A program made the translations under genes and the position numbers. Below the pieces are notes generated by a model. That model had not been told where the DNA came from, did no database searches, and saw only the letters and a program-made list of their open reading frames with translations. Shown piece after piece: positions 55,055-62,633 of a stretch of 64,000 bases of DNA (its first letter is position 1; each line of letters opens with the position of its first letter). The DNA comes from Nitrosospira multiformis (GTDB lineage Bacteria; Pseudomonadota; Gammaproteobacteria; Burkholderiales; Nitrosomonadaceae): contig JAFKJB010000011.1 of the NCBI GenBank assembly GCA_017306155.1, positions 1 through 64,000 of the forward strand. Reading direction: 5' to 3'.

Positions 55055-55696
55055 ATGGGACAGATCATGCTTGCACAACATGGCAATGGTTCTCTTGATA
55101 AACGGGCCGCAATGGGAATGTATCGGCTGAGACACGAGGTTTTTCACGACCGGCTCGGCTGGGAAGTAACCACGGATAACGGCATGGAGCATGACGAGTT
55201 CGATCTTGCAGATCCCGTCTATGTTCTGGCGAAAGGAAGCGAGGGGAGCGAAGGAGGCGAGGGGGATGAAGACGAGGTGCTCGGTTGCTGGCGATTGCTT
55301 CCCACCCAGGGACCCTACATGTTGAAGGATACTTTTCCGCAACTCCTGCACGGGCAGACCGCCCCACAGCAACCGGATGTCTGGGAATTGAGCCGCTTTG
55401 CCGTCATGGTCCCCAAATATGAGAGCGCCGGCTTCGGTTTTAGTGAAATTCCGGTAAAAATGATGCGAACCCTGTTTCTCTTCGCCCGTCATAACAAGAT
55501 AAAGCGTTATGTAACCGTTACCACCGTTGCAGTGGAAAGACTGATACGCAAGCTTGGCGTGAACGTTTCGAGATTGGGCGCACCGATCAAAATCGGGCGG
55601 GTTTTGACAGTCGCATGCTATATCGAAATCGATGAAATCACTGAGTTCGCTCTTTTTGGCACGCTCCCGGAAAATGCACAAAGGAAGGCAGCATGA
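55055..55696 (+). CDS. acyl-homoserine-lactone synthase
   Basis: 213 aa LuxI-type synthase, making an N-acyl-homoserine lactone from AdoMet and an acyl carrier. Invariant positions are present: RHEVFHDRLGW (Arg, Phe, Trp), DEFD, GCWRLLPTQGPYML and WELSRFAV. Between the DPVYVLA strand and VLGCWR lies an acidic Gly/Ser/Glu-rich insertion (KGSEGSEGGEGDEDE) that is unusual. ATG 55055 is used, with ATG 55067 as alternative. A lux box lies upstream and a receiver-like gene is coupled to the stop by ATGA. The nearest LuxR gene is at 20919-21653. Confidence 0.93.
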   Translation: MGQIMLAQHGNGSLDKRAAMGMYRLRHEVFHDRLGWEVTTDNGMEHDEFDLADPVYVLAKGSEGSEGGEGDEDEVLGCWRLLPTQGPYMLKDTFPQLLHGQTAPQQPDVWELSRFAVMVPKYESAGFGFSEIPVKMMRTLFLFARHNKIKRYVTVTTVAVERLIRKLGVNVSRLGAPIKIGRVLTVACYIEIDEITEFALFGTLPENAQRKAA

Positions 55697-56142
55697 ATAT
55701 TTTACTGGTTGGAGAGAGGCAGGATACCCGGCAGATCCTGCAGCTGTTGCTTGAAAAATCCAAGCACAGGCTGGAGCGAAAAACGCTGGACAGCTTCCCG
55801 GAGCCGGATCTGGAAGCCTATGACATGGTTCTGGTCGACGGCGCAGTAGACGATTGCACCCAGCAGGTGAACCTGGTGCAATGGGTGCGGGAAGCGAGGC
55901 GGCGTTATCCTCATTTGCCGGTGGCGGTCATGAATAACGTCGGACCAAATGAGGCTTCCGAGAATGAACCGGCTTGCGGCACGATGCACACTTGCGGTGT
56001 ATTCGAGTCGGGTAATGGCGTTCTGAACATGCGGTGCAGGCTGCGTGAAATCGCACTGGGAGAAACTGCCGCATTGATGCGCGACGATTGCCAGCGGCCC
56101 CTGTTGGAACCGGTTACTTTTGAATATTCGGGAAGGGGATGA
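55693..56142 (+). CDS. degenerate receiver-like protein coupled to luxI
   Basis: 149 aa. The first 85 residues follow the receiver fold: MNILLVGERQDTRQILQLLLE, YDMVLVDGAVDD, PHLPVAVMNN. The acidic pair is replaced by Gly-Glu. Asp49 of LVDG could be the phosphoacceptor, but the conserved Thr/Ser (here Asn) and Lys are missing. It is therefore unlikely to be phosphorylated normally. The start overlaps the luxI stop (ATGA), so it is made together with the synthase. Function unknown. Confidence 0.75.
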   Translation: MNILLVGERQDTRQILQLLLEKSKHRLERKTLDSFPEPDLEAYDMVLVDGAVDDCTQQVNLVQWVREARRRYPHLPVAVMNNVGPNEASENEPACGTMHTCGVFESGNGVLNMRCRLREIALGETAALMRDDCQRPLLEPVTFEYSGRG

Positions 56143-56303
56143 AATGCAGGTGGGCTGCCAATAGAACGGGGAAAGGAGGTAAAGGCTTTCGAAGTTAAGG
56201 GTTCATAAAACTTTCATCGTACTGCCATCTATCGCAGGTAGTCTGTACAAGCTGGCAAAGGTTTCAAATGATATTGGCTGGATTGTTCAAAAGGAGACAA
56301 ATC

Positions 56304-56366
56304 ATGAAATCCCGGCTACCTGCATTTATGAAATCAATCTTACCGTCAACCAGGGGGAGTGTATGA
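56304..56366 (+). CDS. 20-residue leader-type ORF
   Basis: ATG 56304 follows a strong AAGGAGA and encodes a short basic, hydrophobic peptide (MKSRLPAFMKSILPSTRGSV). Its TGA overlaps the ATG of the next ORF (ATGA), so translation of the two is probably coupled. It may be a leader peptide or a very small protein. Confidence 0.5.
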   Translation: MKSRLPAFMKSILPSTRGSV

Positions 56367-56563
56367 GTCTGGCTGATGTAATGTTGCAACCATCCCTTTC
56401 CCTGGCATCCGTCGATGTGGCGGAGCATGATCCGCTTTCTTCATTGACCGAGTTCTACCAATTCGATCAAGGCGAGCAGGACCCGGATGAGGACGAAAGC
56501 GAAATCGACCTGATGATTCAACTAAGTGGAATGGTTTACAGCCCCAGGACAGTCGAAGAGTAA
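56363..56563 (+). CDS. small acidic protein, unknown function
   Basis: 66 aa, strongly acidic in the middle (DQGEQDPDEDESEID) with a hydrophobic N-terminal half. No family recognised. GGGGGAG lies just upstream inside the leader ORF. It is the second cistron of a micro-operon 160 bases downstream of the luxI-coupled gene, and could be co-transcribed with luxI. Confidence 0.6.
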   Translation: MSLADVMLQPSLSLASVDVAEHDPLSSLTEFYQFDQGEQDPDEDESEIDLMIQLSGMVYSPRTVEE

Positions 56564-56611
56564 GGCGACGGCATTGCTTTTAACGTAACCAGTAGGCGGC
56601 ACCTTACGCGC

Positions 56612-57073
56612 CTAACTTTTGGGCGTTTCGTACACGCCTGTCTTTCCCGTTCTCCGCAACATCTTGTTGACTGCGTCCGCATGCATTTCCTCTTCGACGA
56701 CAAGGCCGCGCGCATAATCCTCCAGCAGCACTGACTTGCCCTGCGTCAGCTCCAGCAGCTCATAGTAGGCGATGAGCGACTGGTTCTCATGCTCCAGCGA
56801 TTCCCGCAGAATATCGCCGATGTCATGTACGTGCGTTTCCAGCAGGGAGCCGATCCCAAGCGAGGGATAGCCTCCCAGCAATGTGACGAGTTCGCCGGCT
56901 TTGTGGGCGTGGAGCAGCCCCTCTTCAGCCTGTTTCTTGAGCCATTCCACCACGGGAATCCGGTTGTAGCCAAAGACCATCAATGAATAATGCGTGTATC
57001 GCACCACTCCGGCAAGCTCGAGTTCCATGATTCTGTTCAGCAACGCGATTGCCCTGTCTTTATCGAAATCCAT
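56612..57073 (-). CDS. bacterioferritin-like (ferritin superfamily) protein
   Basis: 153 aa, a four-helix bundle related to bacterioferritin. Helix motifs are LNRIMELELAGVVRYTHYSLM, EWLKKQAEEGLLHAHKAGELVTLLGG and the late VVEEEMHADAVNKMLRR. The Met haem ligand position of true Bfr (E-M-x-H) is not kept, so it probably binds no haem. ATG 57073 has AAAGGTG upstream; an in-frame GTG lies at 57082. It lies 55 bases after the peroxiredoxin gene, which suggests joint control in oxidative stress. Confidence 0.85.
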   Translation of the reverse strand: MDFDKDRAIALLNRIMELELAGVVRYTHYSLMVFGYNRIPVVEWLKKQAEEGLLHAHKAGELVTLLGGYPSLGIGSLLETHVHDIGDILRESLEHENQSLIAYYELLELTQGKSVLLEDYARGLVVEEEMHADAVNKMLRRTGKTGVYETPKS

Positions 57074-57128
57074 GTGTTTCACCTTTATGGTTACAGGAGT
57101 TCAAGGAGATGGCTACAGGCTTGCTGCA

Positions 57129-57731
57129 TCAGAGCGCTTCGCCATGGCTTTCCAGATATTCCGCCACCCCCTCGGGACTGGCTTTCATCCCCGGCTCTCC
57201 TGCTTTCCATCCAGCCGGACACACCTCTCCATGGCTTTCGTGGAATTGCAAGGCATCGACCATGCGCAGCATTTCGTCCACATCGCGCCCCAGGGGCAGG
57301 TCATTAACGACTTCATGGCGCACGATGCCGTTTTTATCTATCAGGAAAGAAGCGCGCAAGGCTACGTGGTCCGGGTGAGCAATGCCATAAGCGTGCATGA
57401 TGTCTCCCCCTACATCGGATACCAGCGTGATTCCCACCGGGCCGATGCCGCCTTTGTCGACCGGGGTGTTGCGCCAGGCGTAGTGGGTGAACTGGGAATC
57501 CACCGAGACTCCGATCACTTCCACATTGCGCTTGTGAAACTCCTCCGCGCGATGCGAGTGCGCCAGGATTTCGGAAGGGCAGACAAAGGTGAAATCCAGG
57601 GGATAAAAGAACAATACGGCATATTTGCCAGCAATTTGCGCATGAAAGTTGAAGGTGTCATTGAAGGTGCCATCCGCCAGAACAGCAGGTTTGGTGAAGT
57701 CGGGCGCAGGGTGTGTAACAAGCACTGCCAT
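57129..57731 (-). CDS. typical 2-Cys peroxiredoxin (AhpC/Prx1 type)
   Basis: 200 aa. The peroxidatic Cys is in FFYPLDFTFVCPSE (about residue 51) and the resolving Cys in GEVCPAGW (about residue 172). It reduces H2O2 and organic peroxides in the cytoplasm with thioredoxin or AhpF-type donors. AAGGAGA precedes ATG 57731. It is followed on the same strand by the ferritin-like gene. Confidence 0.95.
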   Translation of the reverse strand: MAVLVTHPAPDFTKPAVLADGTFNDTFNFHAQIAGKYAVLFFYPLDFTFVCPSEILAHSHRAEEFHKRNVEVIGVSVDSQFTHYAWRNTPVDKGGIGPVGITLVSDVGGDIMHAYGIAHPDHVALRASFLIDKNGIVRHEVVNDLPLGRDVDEMLRMVDALQFHESHGEVCPAGWKAGEPGMKASPEGVAEYLESHGEAL

Positions 57732-58045
57732 CTTGATTCTCCTTATTCATCATGAATCCCCCTTATCGATCGGGATTAATGCAACCTTTATAGCTTTGTT
57801 TCAATTTTCTTTCTGTGCGGCAGCCCGCATACATGCCAAATTATCCATGACTGTAAAGAAGAAAAAGTCGCACGCTCATCGGTGGTGAAAACAAGTCACA
57901 CTGATCTGATATATCAACTTGATCGCCGATTGTGGCTGCGCGAGACCGGGAGTTGAGGAGATGCTGAGGAGACGAGCAGGAGCCCGCCGCACAGGGCTAC
58001 GTGCGAAAACGTACAGAGCGGGGCCAGCAAATAGGGAGGGTGATA
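57732..58045. other. intergenic region upstream of the peroxiredoxin
   Basis: About 310 bases between the Crp/Fnr gene end and the peroxiredoxin start. Plus-strand ORFs here (57649-57888 and 57919-58197) overlap real genes antisense and are not supported. No clear operator was seen. Confidence 0.4.
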
Positions 58046-58819
58046 CTACAGAAGTGGCAGTATCTTTCCGGGTGACCGATTGCCTTGACGTAATTCCGGC
58101 TTCCGCGTGTCCTTTAGCGCCTGGTCGAATTCCTTCTTTATTGCTTCATAGCATTCACACGCCCCTGTTTCCAGGCCGGTCCGGTCAAGTACCGTAATAT
58201 GGCCCCGATGGTAGCGAATGATTCCCTTTCGTTGTAATTTTCCCGCAACTCCCGCAACACTTTCCCGGCTTACCCCAAGGGCATTGGCAATCAATTCCTG
58301 CGTCATGCCCAGTTCGCTGGAGTCAAGGCGATCTAGCGTTAACAGGAACCATCGGCATAGCTGCTGCTCGATGGTATGGTAGCGGTTACACACTCCGATC
58401 TGGGCGATCTGTGTAATAAGCGCCTGACTGTAACGCAACAATATCCATTGCAGCAGTCCTCCCCTGTTGAGCTCCTGTAGCAGAAATGGGGCTTTCAGGC
58501 GATAGGCAAAGCCTGGGATTTGAACTGTTGCCCGGCTGCTGGTAGTTTTGCCTCCCATGAACAACGAGACGCCAAGCATGCCTTCCCTTCCTATGTTTGC
58601 GATTTCCGACGAGGCGCCATTTTCCAGAATGTAATGGAGAGAAATAATGGCAGAAACGGGAAAGTAGGCATAAGGAAGCTGATCTCGTGCTTCCCAGAGG
58701 ATATTTCCAGACGGCATATGGATCAGCTCCAGATGCGGCATCAGCTTGTCAAGCTCCGCTACCGGCAAAGCGGCGAGGAGATGGTTCTGGCTGGGATGGT
58801 GCAGGGGGGAATTGAGCAT
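58046..58819 (-). CDS. Crp/Fnr family transcription regulator
   Basis: 257 aa from ATG 58819; the ORF is open to 58876. The N-terminal cyclic-nucleotide-type beta-barrel has MPSGNILWEARDQLPYAYFPVSAIISLHY and GREGMLGVSLFMGG. The C-terminal winged helix has LGMTQELIANALGVSRESVAGVAGKLQRKGIIRYHRGHITVLDR. There is no Fnr-type Cys cluster in the sensor. The family often controls stress or denitrification genes; the effector here is unknown. Confidence 0.85.
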   Translation of the reverse strand: MLNSPLHHPSQNHLLAALPVAELDKLMPHLELIHMPSGNILWEARDQLPYAYFPVSAIISLHYILENGASSEIANIGREGMLGVSLFMGGKTTSSRATVQIPGFAYRLKAPFLLQELNRGGLLQWILLRYSQALITQIAQIGVCNRYHTIEQQLCRWFLLTLDRLDSSELGMTQELIANALGVSRESVAGVAGKLQRKGIIRYHRGHITVLDRTGLETGACECYEAIKKEFDQALKDTRKPELRQGNRSPGKILPLL

Positions 58820-59009
58820 GGGGCATATTATTTCTTTTTCCCCAATTTTCTCCATTGGACTGAAGTACACCCCCAAGCTCTCGGCCCGGCGGAGGGCGGA
58901 GGCGATTCCTGTTACTCAAGCTCATTGACTGTGCAAGTGTCCGAAAGTTCAGGAAAAAGCCGGGAGGTAGCAGGAGGTGAAGAGCAAGAAGCCCAGGGCG
59001 CGTTAGCGC

Positions 59010-61775
59010 CTAATGTTTCAGAAAGTCTTCAATGGGAAGAGGTTTTCCAAACAGATAACCCTGATAAGTGTAACATCCGTTTCGCGCGAGAATATCTCGC
59101 TGGTCTTCTGTTTCCACCCCCTCGGCAATGACTTTCATCCCAAGGGTGTTGCTCATCACGATAATGGTGCGAACAATTACTTCATCGCTCAGATCGCGGG
59201 AGATGTCGCGCACGAAACTCCGGTCGATCTTGATTTGCTCCACCGGTAAACGCTTGAGGTAAGCCAGGGAAGAATATCCCGTACCGAAATCATCCAACGC
59301 AAAACGTATACCGGCTCCGCATAATACGTCCATTTTCTGGATGCTATCGTCAATATCTTTCAGAACCAGGCTTTCCGTGAGTTCCAGCTTTAGCCTGTGC
59401 GGATCAGCACCCGATTTTTGCAAAACCTCAAGCACCTCGTCGACAAAATTCAACTGATGAAACTGGCGTGCGCTGATGTTGACGGCAAGCTGAAGATTGC
59501 GGGTATCCGGCTTCTGCTCCCATTGCTTAAGCTGTTCACAGGCTATTTGCAGCACCCATTTTCCAAGTGACACGATGAGGCCGGTTTCCTCCGCTATTGG
59601 AATGAATGTCATCGGCGAAATCATTCCCTGATGTGGATGCAGCCAACGCAAGAGAACTTCAGCTCCCACTATAGTGCCTTCCGCATTGACCTGCTTCTGA
59701 TAGTGAAGCCTGAGTTGCTGGCGGACTATGGCCTGGCGCAACTCGATCGCCATGGTGATCCGTCTCTCCAGGGCAATTTGCATGGACGGGTCAAAAAAGC
59801 ACAGGGCATTACGGCCAGCCGCCTTGGCTTGATACATCGCGGTATCCGCCTGCTTGAGCAGGTCATCTACACGGGTTTCATCCGCATGGAACAGACGAAT
59901 GCCAATACTGGAGGAGCCATGGTATTCGAATTCCTGAAGCTTGAAAGGTTGAGTAATCGATGCCAGAAGTTTTTCGCCAATATCTTTTGCCTGGGAGGCT
60001 GCTGATACAGTATCTTCGCTTAGTCCTTCAATGATTACGACAAACTCGTCGCCACCTAACCGGGAGACGGTATCGCTATTGCGCACGTTACTCTGGAGGC
60101 GCCTCGCAATCTCGATCAAAAGCAAGTCACCGACATCATGGCCTCGGGTATCGTTAAGTGCTTTGAAATTGTCGAGATCGATGAACAGGATGGCGCAATG
60201 AGTCTTCTGGCGCGCACTATGAATCTGGGCCTGCTGTAGACGATCAAGGAACAGACGCCGGTTAGGCAGCCTGGTGAGTGAATCATAAAACGCAAGCTCA
60301 TGTACTTGCTCCTCCGCTTGCTTGTGCCGGGTAATATCCTGTATCACCAGGATGAGATGATCTGGTTTCGCGCCCCATATGCACATGGGTGAAACCGTTA
60401 GCTTGATCCAGATATCTCTGCCGTCTTTATGAAAGAGACGTTTTTCCATCTCGAATTCACGGATTTCCCCTGTTCCGAGACGCTCCATGTTGACCAGGGC
60501 GATTTTAAGATCGGCGGGGTGGGCAAGAGATTGAAAATCCAGCGCAAGTATTTCCGCAGCCGTATAGCCGGTAATATCCGCGAACTTTTGATTGACGCGC
60601 ACGAACCGGCCCTCCGTGAGAGCGATCTGCGCTACGCCTACCGCCATTTGCTCGAACAGAATCCGAAAACGCCCCTCACTTTCTCTCAACTCACTTGTGC
60701 GTTCGACGACAATCTGCTCGAGATTCTGGTTCAATTCCTGCAGACGCCTTTGGCCCTCTTGCAATGCCTCTTCTACTTGCTTGTATGCAGTGATATCCTG
60801 CACTGTACCGGTCATTCTGATCTGCCCCGAATCGTCGACAATTATTTCACCCCGGCCCTGGATATGATGTTCGCTTCCATTGGGCCAGCGTACCCGATGC
60901 GTACAATTATAAATACCGCCCCCTCGCAACGCCTGCTGTAGAGCTTCTTCCACATTGATTATATCCTCGGGATGTATCGCCTCCCGGAACAACGTGTAAC
61001 TGGGAGTCAGGACGTGGGGTTTCAAGCCCCATAGGCGGAAATGCTCGTCGGACCACGTCAGTTCCCCGGAGGCTGGATTCCAGTCAAAACTGCCCAGAAG
61101 GGCAGTCTGCTGTGCCTGATTCAGGCGCTCCTCGCTACGTTTCAACATCTGCTCACGGGCTACCGCATCGATACGCAACTTTATATTTTCTTGCAGGGTG
61201 CGTCCCATTCGTAATGCGTTTTGCGAAATAACAATCAGAAAGAACGCGCCCATCACGCCCATGGATAGGGAAATCTCGTTTCCTTCTACAAGGAAGCGTG
61301 CAATCAAGGGAATCAGAACAAGTGATAAAAAGCTTAATACTGATACTCTATCCGCTGCCAGAGCCGTAATCCCTCCAGCCGCTAATCCTGCTACTACAAA
61401 GCTGAGAAGTACCTGGTGAAACATGCTGCCTGCAGGGAATAAAACTATGCTGCCGATACCCCAGGTCAATCCGGTAGCAAAAACTCCCACGCGAAAATAG
61501 TGCTTCCAAGACAATATATTGTTCGCCTTGTTGTGATGCCGGAAGGTTAACAAGGCCGCTCTGTAAAACATGACCAGAAATATTGATATAAGCCAGCCGA
61601 CCAGTATGGCCAGCTCTATTACCGAACGTTGTATATAGACAAGTATTGATGCGAGGAGCAGATTAATGACAATCGAGAGAGGTAGATGCTCATAAAGAAG
61701 TCGTGTCTGCTCGATCTCCAGTGTGTCAGATTGCGAACTGGCATTTGAATTGGATTGGATCGGGGGCTTTGACAT
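59010..61775 (-). CDS. membrane PAS-GGDEF-EAL protein (cyclic-di-GMP turnover)
   Basis: 921 aa from ATG 61775. Six membrane helices (about 35-200) are followed by two PAS domains (about 215-325 and 360-480), a GGDEF domain and an EAL domain. The synthase site RLGGDEFVV is intact, with an RNSD inhibitory site five residues before it. In the EAL domain the signature reads EVL (VGAEVLLRW), but NISARQF, ELTESLV, DDFGTGYSSLAYLKRLP and VIAEGVET are all kept. It may make or break cyclic-di-GMP, or both. The next gene is a divergent response regulator. Confidence 0.92.
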   Translation of the reverse strand: MSKPPIQSNSNASSQSDTLEIEQTRLLYEHLPLSIVINLLLASILVYIQRSVIELAILVGWLISIFLVMFYRAALLTFRHHNKANNILSWKHYFRVGVFATGLTWGIGSIVLFPAGSMFHQVLLSFVVAGLAAGGITALAADRVSVLSFLSLVLIPLIARFLVEGNEISLSMGVMGAFFLIVISQNALRMGRTLQENIKLRIDAVAREQMLKRSEERLNQAQQTALLGSFDWNPASGELTWSDEHFRLWGLKPHVLTPSYTLFREAIHPEDIINVEEALQQALRGGGIYNCTHRVRWPNGSEHHIQGRGEIIVDDSGQIRMTGTVQDITAYKQVEEALQEGQRRLQELNQNLEQIVVERTSELRESEGRFRILFEQMAVGVAQIALTEGRFVRVNQKFADITGYTAAEILALDFQSLAHPADLKIALVNMERLGTGEIREFEMEKRLFHKDGRDIWIKLTVSPMCIWGAKPDHLILVIQDITRHKQAEEQVHELAFYDSLTRLPNRRLFLDRLQQAQIHSARQKTHCAILFIDLDNFKALNDTRGHDVGDLLLIEIARRLQSNVRNSDTVSRLGGDEFVVIIEGLSEDTVSAASQAKDIGEKLLASITQPFKLQEFEYHGSSSIGIRLFHADETRVDDLLKQADTAMYQAKAAGRNALCFFDPSMQIALERRITMAIELRQAIVRQQLRLHYQKQVNAEGTIVGAEVLLRWLHPHQGMISPMTFIPIAEETGLIVSLGKWVLQIACEQLKQWEQKPDTRNLQLAVNISARQFHQLNFVDEVLEVLQKSGADPHRLKLELTESLVLKDIDDSIQKMDVLCGAGIRFALDDFGTGYSSLAYLKRLPVEQIKIDRSFVRDISRDLSDEVIVRTIIVMSNTLGMKVIAEGVETEDQRDILARNGCYTYQGYLFGKPLPIEDFLKH

Positions 61776-61996
61776 GGAGTTGCATGCTCTCAGGTTATTG
61801 ATATTAGAGTAGCAAGATCGCCCTCTCTTTTCTGGGGAAGCTCGACTTTGACGCATGGTACGGCTTGACCCCCGTATACTGTTTCTTCAGCGACAAAATG
61901 TCTTTTGAGACCCTCCTCCGGATACCGGCATCCATTCCAGTTCCGCCCGCTTCTATCAACCTGTTGAGAATGACATTTAAGCCTTCATCTCTTCTA

Positions 61997-62026
61997 CTTT
62001 GACCTGCTTTAACCTCCTTTAACCTG
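61997..62026. repeat. 10-bp tandem repeat, three units
   Basis: CTTTGACCTG, CTTTAACCTC and CTTTAACCTG follow each other at 61997, 62007 and 62017, each pair differing at one or two bases. A 10-bp period puts the units on the same helix face, so it could be a protein-binding array. Confidence 0.7.
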
Positions 62027-62117
62027 CCTATGTGAGAAAACGAACAGAATAGAGCCGGAGAATGCGTAATAAATCATACAGGCGGCTCAGTTTCCATTTG
62101 CTGAGAGAATTTCCCAA

Positions 62118-62143
62118 GGATAAAACCAGGGGATAAAACCAGG
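62118..62143. repeat. exact 13-bp tandem duplication before a response regulator gene
   Basis: GGATAAAACCAGG occurs twice head to tail (62118-62130 and 62131-62143). The second copy ends in the AGG of the ribosome site of the gene starting at 62153, so the duplication has doubled a possible Shine-Dalgarno segment. Confidence 0.9.
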
Positions 62144-62152
62144 AAAACTGTC

Positions 62153-62566
62153 ATGAAGGTAACCAGCAAGCCAATTCTCCTGGTCGAAGATGACCGGGTG
62201 GATATGATGTCCGTTATCCGCGCTCTCAAGCAGATTCACGTCAGCAACAAGGTCGTGCATCGGGAAAACGGCGAGGATGGATTGAACTACCTCGAGGACG
62301 AAACCAATGATAAGCCTTGCATCATTCTGCTGGACTTGAACATGCCCATTATGAATGGCGTCGAATTCCTGGAAGCGGTAAAGAGCGACGACAGGTTCAG
62401 GCGTATTCCGGTAGTGGTTCTGACGACATCAGATGAACAGCAGGACAAGGTGAACAGTTTCAATTTCGGGGTGGCTGGATATATGTCGAAGCCAGTCGAC
62501 TATTGGCAATTCGTCGAGGTCATCAGGTCAATCGACGCGTACTGGACTCTCAGCGAAATGCCGTAA
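62153..62566 (+). CDS. single-domain response regulator (Rcp1-like)
   Basis: 137 aa, a stand-alone receiver of the type often paired with phytochrome-like or hybrid kinases. The acidic residues are in LLVEDDRVDM, the phosphoacceptor Asp is in ILLDLNMPIMNGVEFL, Thr in VLTTSDEQ and Lys in GYMSKPVDYWQF. No output domain. It is divergent from the GGDEF-EAL gene, so it may feed into cyclic-di-GMP signalling; this link is inferred. No kinase is adjacent. Confidence 0.92.
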   Translation: MKVTSKPILLVEDDRVDMMSVIRALKQIHVSNKVVHRENGEDGLNYLEDETNDKPCIILLDLNMPIMNGVEFLEAVKSDDRFRRIPVVVLTTSDEQQDKVNSFNFGVAGYMSKPVDYWQFVEVIRSIDAYWTLSEMP

Positions 62567-62633
62567 CGCATTCGGACCAGGTATGCGCCTGAGACTGCGG
62601 CGAGTAGCAATGACAACTGATGCGCTTAGCTGT

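Larger units (their letters stand above)
61776..62152. other. divergent promoter region
   Basis: About 380 bases between the GGDEF-EAL gene and the response regulator. It holds two tandem repeats listed separately, at 61997-62026 and 62118-62143. No gene is supported. Confidence 0.5.

Noticed and set aside
57919-58197. 92-codon plus-strand ORF upstream of the peroxiredoxin
   Set aside because: Its second half is antisense to the Crp/Fnr gene and the composition is Arg/Gly-rich as expected for a shadow frame.
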